From the NCBI RefSeq assembly GCF_025961225.1, contig NZ_JAOQNG010000002.1, forward strand, positions 1 through 64,000: 64,000 bases of DNA. The letters run 5' to 3'. This DNA is from Azospirillum canadense. GTDB taxonomy: Bacteria; Pseudomonadota; Alphaproteobacteria; Azospirillales; Azospirillaceae. The notes under the pieces were generated by a model. The model was not told the DNA's origin. It saw only the letters and a list, made by a program, of their open reading frames with translations, and did not search any database. This document shows positions 28,912-37,448 of the stretch, piece by piece. Every line of letters starts with the position of its first letter. Within the stretch, counting starts at the first letter, position 1. A program made the translations under genes and the position numbers.

Positions 28912-31110
28912 ATGGGCGCCGCCGTTCTCGGCACGCTGGGGGGCACGCCGGGGGGCGTTGCGGGGCTATCGGCCACTCCGGCGGATCCGATGGACGCGGT
29001 CCGGCTGCCGCCGCTGCGCGACGACCTGCACCTGCTGCCCGGCCCGCCGGGGCCGGACGGGTCGCCCTGCTGGACCATCCACGACCCGGTGCGCAACCGC
29101 TATTTCCGCATCGGCCACGCCGCTTTCGAGATCATCGCGCGCTGGCACCTGTGCGCCCCCCGCGCCATCGCCGCCGCGGTGGTGGAGGAGACGGTGCTGG
29201 AGCCGGACGCCGACGACGTCTACGAGCTGTACCGCTTCCTGTCGGCCAACAACCTGACGCAGACCGTCGACACCGACTATCTGGCGAAGCAGGTGGCGAT
29301 GCGGCGGACGTCCTGGTGGATGTGGCTGCTGCACAACTACCTGTTCTTCCGCATCCCTCTGGTCCGCCCGGACGCCTTCCTGAACGCCACGGTGCGCTTC
29401 GTCGCGCCCTTCTACAGCGCCGCCTGGCGCTGGGCGGTGGTGGGGGCCGGTCTGCTCGGCCTCGTGCTGGCGATGCGGCAGTGGGACGCCTTCCGGCACA
29501 CCTTCCTGCATTTCTTCAGCCTGGAGGGCATGGCGCTCTACGGCGTCACGCTGGTGGTGACCAAGACGCTGCACGAACTGGGGCACGCCTACACGGCCAA
29601 GCGCTACGGCTGCCGGGTGCCGACCATGGGGGTGGCCTTCCTGGTGATGTGGCCGGTGCTCTACACCGACACCAGCGACGCCTGGAAGCTGGTGTCGCGC
29701 CGCGCCCGGCTGGGCATCGCGTCGGCCGGCATCCTGGCGGAGTTGGGGCTGGCCGCCTTCGCGACGCTGGCGTGGAGCTTCCTGCCCGACGGCGCGCTGC
29801 GCAGCGCCGCCTTCTTCGTGGCGACGGTCAGCTGGGTCACGACGCTGACCATCAACCTCAGCCCCTTCATGCGCTTCGACGGCTATTACCTGCTGGCCGA
29901 CGCGCTGGACGTGCCAAATCTGCAGGACCGCGCCTTCGCGCTGGCCCGCTGGCGGCTGCGCGAATGGCTGTTCGGGCTGGGGGAGGAGGTGCCGGAGCGC
30001 TTTGCCCCCTGGATGCACCGGACGCTGCTGGTCTACGCCTTCGCCACCTGGATCTACCGTCTGGTCCTGTTCCTCGGCATCGCGGCGCTGGTTTACCACG
30101 TCTTCATCAAGGTGCTGGGCATCCTTCTGTTCGCGGTGGAAATCGGCTGGTTCCTGATGCGTCCGCTCTTCAAGGAAGTCGTCGCCTGGTGGAAGCTCCG
30201 CCACGGCATGGGCCTGAACCGCAACACGCTGGCGACGCTGTGCGGCCTCGGCGGGCTGCTCTGGCTCGCCCTGACGCCGGTCACCGGATCGGTGGCGGTG
30301 CCCGCGGTGTGGCGGGCCGACGCCTTTTCTACGCTGTTCGCGCCGGTGCCGGCCCGCATGGCGGAGGTGCTGGTCGAACCGGGCCGGCGTGTGGCAGTCG
30401 GCGACCTGCTGTTCCGGTTGGAGGCACCGGAGGTTGAAAACAAGCTGGCGCAGTCGGATTTGCGCATCGCCGTGGCGCAGGAACGCATCGACCGGCTGTC
30501 CGCCGCCCGCGAAGGGCTCGACCGCATCCGCGTGATGGAGGAGGACCTTTCCGCCGCGCTGGCGGAACGGCAGGGGCTGCTCGACAGCAAGGCGCGGCTG
30601 GAGGTGCGGGCGCCGATGGCCGGGACGGTGGTGGACGTCGCCGACGGGCTGCGCCCGGGCCGCTGGGTCAACCCGAAGCTGCCGCTCGCCCAACTGGTCG
30701 GCGACGGCGCCGGCGAGTTCGTGGGATATGTGGCGGAAGAGGACTTGGCGCGGGTGGCGCCGGGCGCCGTCGCGCGCTTCCATCCCGACGACCCGCTGCG
30801 CCCGCGCGTCGAGGCGCGCGTCACCGCCGTGGACCGGGTGGGGGCCGCGGCGCTGGACGTGCCGGCGCTGGCCTCGCTCAACGGTGGGCCGGTCGCGGTG
30901 GAGGGCCAGCCGGGCGTGCCGACCACCCGCCAGAACCTGGCGCCGGTCGACGCCGTCTACCGCGTGACGCTGGCCCCGCTGGACCCGGCGCAGGCCGGCC
31001 CCGCCCACCAGGCGCGCGGCGTCGCCCGCGTGGACGCCGAGGCGCGCAGCCTCCTCGGCCGCTTCTGGCGCACGGCGCTGGCGGTGCTGATCCGCGAGGC
31101 GGGATTCTGA
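28912..31110 (+). CDS. M50 site-2-protease-like membrane protein fused to HlyD-type domain
   Basis: 732-residue polytopic inner-membrane protein. The N-terminal ~110 residues (WTIHDPVRNRYFRIGHAAFE…LYRFLSANNLTQT) resemble a small PqqD-like/winged-helix recognition domain; this is tentative. The M50 core has the zinc motif HELGH at 221-225 in a membrane helix and the third-ligand motif NLSPFMRFDG (Asp323) downstream, so it should be an active intramembrane protease. Several further helices follow up to about residue 460. The C-terminus (about 475-720) is a biotinyl-lipoyl/HlyD unit (PARMAEVLVEPGRRVAVGDLLFRLE, VRAPMAGTVVDVADGLRPG). It begins 4 bp after the GAF/HlyD gene and is last in the operon. 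It probably processes or transports the giant protein. Confidence 0.85.
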   Translation: MGAAVLGTLGGTPGGVAGLSATPADPMDAVRLPPLRDDLHLLPGPPGPDGSPCWTIHDPVRNRYFRIGHAAFEIIARWHLCAPRAIAAAVVEETVLEPDADDVYELYRFLSANNLTQTVDTDYLAKQVAMRRTSWWMWLLHNYLFFRIPLVRPDAFLNATVRFVAPFYSAAWRWAVVGAGLLGLVLAMRQWDAFRHTFLHFFSLEGMALYGVTLVVTKTLHELGHAYTAKRYGCRVPTMGVAFLVMWPVLYTDTSDAWKLVSRRARLGIASAGILAELGLAAFATLAWSFLPDGALRSAAFFVATVSWVTTLTINLSPFMRFDGYYLLADALDVPNLQDRAFALARWRLREWLFGLGEEVPERFAPWMHRTLLVYAFATWIYRLVLFLGIAALVYHVFIKVLGILLFAVEIGWFLMRPLFKEVVAWWKLRHGMGLNRNTLATLCGLGGLLWLALTPVTGSVAVPAVWRADAFSTLFAPVPARMAEVLVEPGRRVAVGDLLFRLEAPEVENKLAQSDLRIAVAQERIDRLSAAREGLDRIRVMEEDLSAALAERQGLLDSKARLEVRAPMAGTVVDVADGLRPGRWVNPKLPLAQLVGDGAGEFVGYVAEEDLARVAPGAVARFHPDDPLRPRVEARVTAVDRVGAAALDVPALASLNGGPVAVEGQPGVPTTRQNLAPVDAVYRVTLAPLDPAQAGPAHQARGVARVDAEARSLLGRFWRTALAVLIREAGF

Positions 31111-31130
31111 GTCTATTCACCACCCCGATT

Positions 31131-31206
31131 TTCACCACCAAGGCACCAAGGCACCAAGAATCCACACCGCGCCGGCCGCGAGGATTCTTGGTGCCTTGGT
31201 GGTGAA
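31131..31206. repeat. CACCACCAAGGCACCAAG inverted repeat, copy 1 (likely bidirectional terminator)
   Basis: Left arm 31131-31162 and right arm 31183-31206 (GATTCTTGGTGCCTTGGTGGTGAA) form a long near-perfect hairpin between two convergent genes (stops at 31110 and 31214). The same element recurs at 61195-61306 in the same convergent setting. Confidence 0.85.
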
Positions 31207-31213
31207 TCCCCCC

Positions 31214-33418
31214 TCAGTCCGCGCCGCCGTTGCCCTTTGCGCCGCCCATCGCGCCCTCCAGCGCCTGGGCAGCGGCAAAGCCGATGGCTTGGCTGCGGGC
31301 GGACGGGTCGTCCACATGCACCACCACGCCGCGCCCGACCAGGCTGATCCCGTTGTCGCGGAAGGCGCGGATCAGGCGGTGGTAGGCCTCGCGCCGGATG
31401 ACGAACTGCTCGTCGGGCTTGGCGGTGAACTTGACGCCGATGATCACCGCGTCGTCCTCCACCCGGCGCACGCCCTGGGACTTCAGCCCCTCGATGAAGC
31501 TTGGGCCCATCTCCGGGTCGTCGGCCAGCTCCTTGCCGATGGTCTTCACGATCTTCTTCACCACCGCCATGTCGGTGTCCGGCGGAACGCGGAATTCCAG
31601 CCGCATCAGCGCCCAGTCGCGGCTGTAGTTGGTCAGCGCCTTGATCTGGCCGAAGGGCAGGGTGTGCACCGCCCCGCGGTGGTGGCGCAGCTTCAGGGAG
31701 CGCAGGGAGATGCCCTCCACCGTGCCGCGCAGCTGCCCAACCTCCACATAGTCGCCCATGTGGAAGGCGTCCTCCAATAGGTAGAAGACGCCGGCCAGGA
31801 TGTCGGCGATGGTCGATTGCGCGCCAAGGCCGATGGCGATGCCGACCACGCCCGCGCCGGCCAGCAGCGGCCCGATCTCGATGCCGACCGACGACAGCAT
31901 GATCATGGCGACCACGGTGATCAGCACGATCTGCAGGAACTTGCGCAACAGCGGCAACAGCGTCGCCATGCGCTGCGCGCGGGAATTGCCGCTGTCCTGG
32001 CGTGCGCCCTCCAGCGCGCGGTCGATGGCGCGGACGACCAGCGTCCAGGCGACGTAGCCGAGGAGAAGGACGACGCTGACGTTGACAGCCAAGCGCAGTA
32101 GGATGCCGCCGAAGCCCGTCGCCTTTTCCACCCGGAAGCCCCAGATCGCCGCCGTGGCGAACAGCCCGACCAGGAACAGCGCCGTCCATACCGCCCGCAT
32201 TACCCGCGTGACGGTGGCCTTGCCCGCCTCCGTCTCCTCCCCGCGGTAGAAACGGGCGAGCGGGCGCTGGACGATCAGGGCGACCGCCGGCACGGCCAAG
32301 GCGGCCAGCAGGCTGATCAGCATGCGCGGGCCCGTCCCCGGCTCCAGCCGCACGGCCGAGGCTGCCACGACCAGCCAGAGGCCGATGAGGTAGACGGTTG
32401 CGGCCACCGGCCACAGGCCGAGCGCCGGGCTGGCGGCCGGATCAATGGACAGCGGCCCGGCCAGCGCCAGCGCGACCGCGTTGCGGCCCCGCCACACCCG
32501 GTGCAGCAGGTAGATGAAGGGGATGGTGCTGGCCGGCAGCCCGATCGCGACGATGGCGTCGCCCCCTACCCCCAGCGCCATCAGCAGGTCGACCAGCCCC
32601 AGCACGCCCGCTGCCAGCGTCACCGTGACCATGGCCGTGCGGTGCAGCGCGCGTGCCGCGGTGGTGTCCAGCGGCAAGAGGCGGAGCGCCGGCTGGTCCG
32701 GCGCGCAGAGGAAGCGGACCAGCCGGTCGACCAGAAGGACGGTGACCGAGGCCTGGAGCACCGCCAGCAGGATGGCCGGTGCCGCGGGGTGCCGCGGGTG
32801 CAGGGCGGCGTAGGCGATCAGCGCGCCCACCACATAGGCCGCCACCCCGACGAGCCCGAGGCTGAGCCGCAGGACCGCCGCGATCACCGGGGCGGCGTGC
32901 GCGGCCTCCACCCGTTCCCGCGTGCGGGCCAGTGCGCGGTTGGTCGCCAGCAGGGCGGTGGTTCCCGCGGCGATCAGGACCGACAGGCCGGTCAGCAGGC
33001 GCCAGGGGTCGACGGGGACGTCCCGGCCGTTCGGCCGTTCGAACGCGTTCATCACGATGACCGGCAGGCGGGGGTAGGTGGCCGCCACCGCCTCCAGCCG
33101 GTCGGCGTAGACCTCCAGATCGGTGCGGCGCGTTGCCGCCGGATCGGCCCGCTGCTCAACGGCCGGCGTCGTTCCGGCTGGCGCCTGGGCCAGGACGGGG
33201 GAGGGGGCGGACAGCAGCAGCGCCAGAAGGATCGCAGCGATGGATGCCGGAACGCGCCGGGTCCAGCGGAGAAGCGCGAGACCAGAAGTCCATCCCCCGA
33301 AAGATTCGGAAATAACGGACTGTCCGGCCGGCGCGACTCCTGGCCCGCCGACCACCGAAGATCGCCGCCGGTCCAATCGTTTTTCCGCTGTTTGCTGGGG
33401 GCGTTCTTGCACAGTCAT
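31214..33418 (-). CDS. MscS-family mechanosensitive ion channel
   Basis: Large MscS-type channel of about 734 residues that would release solutes on hypo-osmotic shock. A hydrophobic segment ending SAPSPVLAQAPA (about residue 75) looks like a cleavable signal, followed by a periplasmic stretch and about ten predicted membrane helices. The pore helix and beta domain are GAGVVGIAIGLGAQSTIADILAGVFYLLEDAFHMGDYVEVG, the signature of MscS, followed by the cytoplasmic alpha/beta cage and VVVHVDDPS. The start is uncertain. ATG 33418 leaves about 50 residues before the signal-like helix, so an internal GTG or TTG may be the real start. It is convergent with the M50/HlyD gene and appears monocistronic. 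Confidence 0.85.
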   Translation of the reverse strand: MTVQERPQQTAEKRLDRRRSSVVGGPGVAPAGQSVISESFGGWTSGLALLRWTRRVPASIAAILLALLLSAPSPVLAQAPAGTTPAVEQRADPAATRRTDLEVYADRLEAVAATYPRLPVIVMNAFERPNGRDVPVDPWRLLTGLSVLIAAGTTALLATNRALARTRERVEAAHAAPVIAAVLRLSLGLVGVAAYVVGALIAYAALHPRHPAAPAILLAVLQASVTVLLVDRLVRFLCAPDQPALRLLPLDTTAARALHRTAMVTVTLAAGVLGLVDLLMALGVGGDAIVAIGLPASTIPFIYLLHRVWRGRNAVALALAGPLSIDPAASPALGLWPVAATVYLIGLWLVVAASAVRLEPGTGPRMLISLLAALAVPAVALIVQRPLARFYRGEETEAGKATVTRVMRAVWTALFLVGLFATAAIWGFRVEKATGFGGILLRLAVNVSVVLLLGYVAWTLVVRAIDRALEGARQDSGNSRAQRMATLLPLLRKFLQIVLITVVAMIMLSSVGIEIGPLLAGAGVVGIAIGLGAQSTIADILAGVFYLLEDAFHMGDYVEVGQLRGTVEGISLRSLKLRHHRGAVHTLPFGQIKALTNYSRDWALMRLEFRVPPDTDMAVVKKIVKTIGKELADDPEMGPSFIEGLKSQGVRRVEDDAVIIGVKFTAKPDEQFVIRREAYHRLIRAFRDNGISLVGRGVVVHVDDPSARSQAIGFAAAQALEGAMGGAKGNGGAD

Positions 33419-33646
33419 TGCAAACAGTGCGAATCGCCAAGACGCGGGAGGAAGTACGTTACCGTTGCGTACCGCCGGTCGGGCTTGCGGGCGTGCGCAT
33501 ACGGCGGCGGGCATACGGCGTCTGTTACAGCAACGCCGAAGCGGCCCCGCCTGAACCAACCCCGCCCGAACCAACCCAAGGCCCGCCCGTTGTATGATTG
33601 TTGCATTCGGTGCGGAACAACCGGGTGCCGATCAAGGAGGAAACCC

Positions 33647-34033
33647 GTGTCACCCCACACATTCCAGCCTATTTCAAGGGTCATCCGCCCGGCTTGGGGC
33701 GTTCCAGCCCGGATCGCCGTCCCGTTGGCGGCCGTTGCAGCGCTGTTCGTGGCAAACGCGGCGTGGGCGCAGGACGCCCCGCTGGCGACGCTGCCACCCA
33801 AATGCGCCCAGACCGCGACGGCGAAGCTGGAAGCCATGGGGCTCGCCAACGTGGTGAAAAGCGGCATGCACTCGGAAATCCGCAGCGGCGTCAGCATCGT
33901 GTCCGGCTATCGCGCGCGCTATTACAACCCGAATTGCGGCGGCTACATCGTCATGAACATGACGCCCAACTGCGAGATCGAGCAGACCTACACCACCGGC
34001 CAATGCCGGATGAACGGCATGAGCCACTGGTGA
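33647..34033 (+). CDS. small secreted cysteine-containing protein, unknown function
   Basis: 128 residues with a GTG start at 33647, supported by AAGGAGG exactly six bases upstream. The signal peptide ends AAWAQDAP (about residue 41). The mature protein, about 87 residues, has four cysteines (PPKCAQ, NPNCGG, TPNCEI, TGQCRM), likely two disulphides, and a conserved-looking centre EIRSGVSIVSGYRARYYNPNCGGYIVMNM. I do not recognise a family. It is divergent from the MscS-type channel with 228 bases between, and the downstream small gene is convergent, four bases away. Confidence 0.7.
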   Translation: MSPHTFQPISRVIRPAWGVPARIAVPLAAVAALFVANAAWAQDAPLATLPPKCAQTATAKLEAMGLANVVKSGMHSEIRSGVSIVSGYRARYYNPNCGGYIVMNMTPNCEIEQTYTTGQCRMNGMSHW

Positions 34034-34037
34034 GGGA

Positions 34038-34328
34038 TCATCGGCGCCCGGCCGGTTCGGTCGCCGCGTCGATGTCCAGCAGTTCCCGCAGCAGATCGCG
34101 TTCCAGCTCGGCGACCAAGCGCCGGTAGTCGCGCGCGCAGGCGCCCGCCTGCGGTGCGTCGGCGCATTCCCATCTTGTGCGTTCCCATAGGGCGTGCGCG
34201 GCGAGCGCGTCCCCGTAATCGGCGGACAGCGCCTGCAATCGCGCGTTCTCGGCCATCTGGTCGAGGATCAGGTCCTTGAAGGCCGGAAACCGCAGGATGA
34301 GAAGCTGCAGGGTGCTGTCCATCGGCAT
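34038..34328 (-). CDS. small hypothetical protein
   Basis: 96 residues, cytoplasmic and mostly helical. No signal peptide. Two cysteines (RWECADAPQAGACARD) in the middle, and an acidic-basic helical C-terminus (YRRLVAELERDLLRELLDIDA). A second in-frame ATG is two codons in (34322). It is convergent with the small secreted protein gene, four bases between stops. I do not recognise the family; codon use looks normal, so I consider it probably real. Confidence 0.5.
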   Translation of the reverse strand: MPMDSTLQLLILRFPAFKDLILDQMAENARLQALSADYGDALAAHALWERTRWECADAPQAGACARDYRRLVAELERDLLRELLDIDAATEPAGRR

Positions 34329-34576
34329 CGTTCCCGCGGAGGCGCTCCCGACGGAATGGCAAGGGCGTTGCCACGGGGATTGCCGAACCAGCTATCGCAC
34401 AGCGCGCGCGGGATGACGCGTACTTTACCGTAACACGCCCGTTGGACACTTCACGCAGGGCGCGTGGGCGTGCAGCCTGTGGTGGGAAGGTTTCCGCCCC
34501 GGACCATTCTTTGTCGCCATTCTTCGGCGCCATTCTTCGTCGATGGATCCGCGGAGTCGAACACGGGAGAGGTGCC

Positions 34577-34945
34577 ATGCGCGTTGTGCTTTCCCTGGCC
34601 TTAGCGGCCATGCTGGCCGCGGGGCTGTTGGGCGCCGGTCCGGCGCAGGCCCAGTTCGGGCTGTTCCTCGGCAATCGCGGCAGTTTTCAGCTGACCGACG
34701 AGGATTGGCAGCTGTTCCGCGACGCCGTGGTGAAGGCCTTGCAGCCGGCGAAGGCCGGCAACCGGGCCGAATGGCAAAACCCCAAGACCAACATGCGCGG
34801 CGATGTGGTCGTCGAGAAAACCTTGCAGAAGGAGGGCGCACCGTGCGCCCGCCTGCGCGCCCGCTTCATCCGCACGGAGGAGCAGACGCGGCGCCTGACC
34901 TTCTGCCGCGACGCCGGCGGGCAGTGGGCCATCGCCCCGGGATGA
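34577..34945 (+). CDS. secreted surface-antigen-like protein (16 kDa common antigen C-domain type)
   Basis: 122 residues with a clear signal peptide (MRVVLSLALAAMLAAGLLGAGPAQAQ). The remainder matches the C-terminal domain found in RT0821/Lpp0805-type surface proteins: LTDEDWQLFRDAVVKAL, a central EWQNPKTNMRGDVVVEKTLQ, then CARLRARFI…RRLTFCRDAGGQWAI with two cysteines likely bridged. GGGAGAGG precedes ATG 34577. No glycine-zipper region is present, so it lacks the membrane part of longer members. Divergent from the small gene at 34038 with 248 bases between; I see no further gene there. Confidence 0.7.
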   Translation: MRVVLSLALAAMLAAGLLGAGPAQAQFGLFLGNRGSFQLTDEDWQLFRDAVVKALQPAKAGNRAEWQNPKTNMRGDVVVEKTLQKEGAPCARLRARFIRTEEQTRRLTFCRDAGGQWAIAPG

Positions 34946-35143
34946 ACACACACAAGTATTCCGCCGTCTCTTTCGGGTGCGCCCAACATACGGTGGAATG
35001 ACGATGATGTAACGTTGTGGCGCTCTTTCCAGAAGTCCCAGTTGAGGGGCGTTTCTGGGGCATCGTCCGACCGGCGAGTTGCTGGAAATGGATTGGAATC
35101 GCGGTTAAGGTGTGATGCCTTTCGCGATTTCAATTCGGTTGGG

Positions 35144-37438
35144 GTGACTCAGGTGACGGTCGGCAGCACAGGCGCCAACAACGCCAGCAACACGGGCGAG
35201 AGCAACAGGGTGGATCGGTGGCGCGGCGAGGCCCTGGGCGGGCTGGCGGGCGCTCTGTTCGTCATGCCGGCGGTGCTGGGCTGTGGCGTCATCGTGTTCC
35301 AGCCGCTGGGATCCGCTTTCCAGTCGCTCGGAATCCAGGCGGCCTTCGGCGCGACCATCGCGGCGGCCCTGTTCCGCGGCCTGCTGCCGGGCGGAAGCCT
35401 GCACGTCAACGCGCCGCGGGCGACCCAGGCTGCCCTGCTCGGCGGGCTGCTCGTCCAGGGGACCCAAGCGGCGGCGGCCGGCGGCTACACGATTCCGGCG
35501 GCGGTCCTGGTCGCCATTCCCGTGCTGGCGCTGATGGTGGCGGCTCTGCTCCAACTCCTGCTCGGCGTCCTGCGGATGGGCGACGTCCTGAAATTCATTC
35601 CGCAGCCGGTCGTGGCCGGCTTCGTCAACGGATTCGCGCTGGTCATCCTGCTGCAGCAGCTTCCCAACCTGCTGGGCCTGCCGGACGGGGCGGGCACCTG
35701 GGCCGCCGTCACCGGGGCGGCGCCCGTGAACCCCTGGGCGCTCGGCTTCGGCCTGCTCGCCGTGGCGGGTGTCTGGTTCATGGGGGAGAAGCGGTCGCGG
35801 GTGATCCCCGGCCCGTTGATCGGCCTGATCATCGGGACCATCGCCTATCAAGCGCTGGCTGGGATCATGGAGCCCAATGCGATGGAATTGGGCGCGCTGG
35901 GCGCGACGGTGAAGGCGCCGCCGGCCGGCATGCCCTTCGTCTTCGCCGTGCCGGGCCTGACGGACCTCGCGACCCATCGGGTGTTCGCGGACCTGTGGCC
36001 GTCGCTGCTCGTCACCGGGCTGACGCTGGGCGTGGTGTCGTCCATCCAGTCGCTGCTGAGCGCTGCAGCGGCCGACGCCCTGCTGCGCGTCCGCCACGAC
36101 AGCAGCCGGGAGCTGCTGGCCCAAGGCGGGGCCAACCTGTTGGGGGCGCTGGGCGGCGGCACGGTGACCGGCGGGTCGCCGCTCTACACCCGCGTGGCCA
36201 TCCACAACGGCGCCCGGTCGGACCGCGCGAACCTGTTCCTGGGGCTGGTGCTGCTGGGGGCGGCCATGGGGCTGGGGCCGGTGCTGGAGATGGTGCCCGT
36301 GTCGGTGATGGCCGGCGTGGTCGTCGTCGCGGTCCTGCGGCCGGACGACTGGACGATGCAGATCGTCACGCTGCTGCTGCGCCGCCGGGCGGGTGCCGCG
36401 CGGGCGGAGTTGCTGCAGACCCTGTTCATCGTCGTCGTCGTGGCCGTCCTGGTCGCGGCGGTGGACGTGCTGGCAGCGTTGGCCGTGGGCATGGCGCTGA
36501 GCGTCATGGTCTATCTGCGCCGCGCCGCGGTGTCGGTGGTGCGCCGTTCCTACCACGGCGACCGGGTGCATTCGATGACCGGCCGGTCGGGGACCGACAT
36601 GGACCTGCTGGAGCGGCACGGCCGGGCCATCGCGGTGATGGAACTGCACGGCCCGGTGTTCTTCGGGTCGGCCGACAATCTGGCGCGGGCGGCGGAAACC
36701 CTGAACGCCGGCGGCGAGACGCTGATCCTCGACCTCGCCCGGGTGAACGATGTGGAGAGCACGGGCGTGCTGATCCTGCGCCGCCTGGACGAACGGCTGG
36801 CGCGCGAGGGCAAGACCCTGCTTCTGTCCGGCCTGGGCGCGGGGCGGTCCTTGCGCGCCCTGCTGCGCGACATGGGCTTCGACCGGCCGGAGGCGGAGGG
36901 GCGCGTCTACGGCGACCTGGACACCGCGCTGTCCGCGGCGGAGGACCGCCTTCTCGCCCGGTTGTCTGGCGCTGGGGTCGCCGATGGCGAGGTGGAGATG
37001 CCGCTGTGCGACCACCCCAGCCTGGAGGGCCTGACCCAGGCGCAGTTCGACCTGCTGTCGCTGACCACCCGCCGCCTGACCTTCGCCCCCGGCGAGCGGA
37101 TCCTGAGCGAGGGCAGCACCCAAAACAGTCAGTATTTCCTGGTGAAGGGCCGCGTGCGGGTGGAGAAGCGCTCGCCCGACGGCGGGCACAGCGTGCGGCT
37201 GGGCAGCATCTGCGCCGGCGCGCTGTTCGGCGAGATGGCGATGCTGACCGGCAAGCCGCGCTCCGCCGACGTGGTGGCGGACAGCGCGGTGGTCTGCCAC
37301 GAGCTGGCGGCGGAGGATGTGGCGATGCTGGACAGCCTGGACCCGTCCATCTCCTTCATCCTGGTCCGCAACATCGCCCGCGAGGTGACCGTGAAGATCG
37401 GCCGCATGTCGCGCGCCGCCACGTTGAGCGAGGCGTGA
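35144..37438 (+). CDS. SulP-family anion transporter with STAS and cyclic-nucleotide-binding domains
   Basis: About 764 residues. A SulP (sulfate/bicarbonate-type) membrane domain with some 10-12 helices runs to about 465 (LFVMPAVLGCGVIVFQPLG, INAPRATQ-like NAPRATQAALL, GGGTVTGGSPLYTRVAIHNGARS). It is followed by a STAS domain (about 485-590; ILDLARVNDVESTGVLILRRL with the conserved Ser) and a C-terminal cNMP-binding domain (about 625-750). That domain keeps the phosphate-binding cassette FGEMAMLTGKPRSADVV including Glu and Arg. Transport may therefore be gated by cAMP or a related nucleotide. No ATG lies before the first helix in a good position; GTG 35144 (or 35153) is chosen, TTG 35015 being unlikely. 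It is convergent with the RsbW/GNAT gene, ten bases apart. Confidence 0.85.
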   Translation: MTQVTVGSTGANNASNTGESNRVDRWRGEALGGLAGALFVMPAVLGCGVIVFQPLGSAFQSLGIQAAFGATIAAALFRGLLPGGSLHVNAPRATQAALLGGLLVQGTQAAAAGGYTIPAAVLVAIPVLALMVAALLQLLLGVLRMGDVLKFIPQPVVAGFVNGFALVILLQQLPNLLGLPDGAGTWAAVTGAAPVNPWALGFGLLAVAGVWFMGEKRSRVIPGPLIGLIIGTIAYQALAGIMEPNAMELGALGATVKAPPAGMPFVFAVPGLTDLATHRVFADLWPSLLVTGLTLGVVSSIQSLLSAAAADALLRVRHDSSRELLAQGGANLLGALGGGTVTGGSPLYTRVAIHNGARSDRANLFLGLVLLGAAMGLGPVLEMVPVSVMAGVVVVAVLRPDDWTMQIVTLLLRRRAGAARAELLQTLFIVVVVAVLVAAVDVLAALAVGMALSVMVYLRRAAVSVVRRSYHGDRVHSMTGRSGTDMDLLERHGRAIAVMELHGPVFFGSADNLARAAETLNAGGETLILDLARVNDVESTGVLILRRLDERLAREGKTLLLSGLGAGRSLRALLRDMGFDRPEAEGRVYGDLDTALSAAEDRLLARLSGAGVADGEVEMPLCDHPSLEGLTQAQFDLLSLTTRRLTFAPGERILSEGSTQNSQYFLVKGRVRVEKRSPDGGHSVRLGSICAGALFGEMAMLTGKPRSADVVADSAVVCHELAAEDVAMLDSLDPSISFILVRNIAREVTVKIGRMSRAATLSEA

Positions 37439-37448
37439 GGGCAGGCGG

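Noticed and set aside
33604..34128. 176-residue frame over the small secreted protein gene
   Set aside because: It has no signal, no Shine-Dalgarno and an Arg-rich composition; the overlapping GTG-started frame is better supported.
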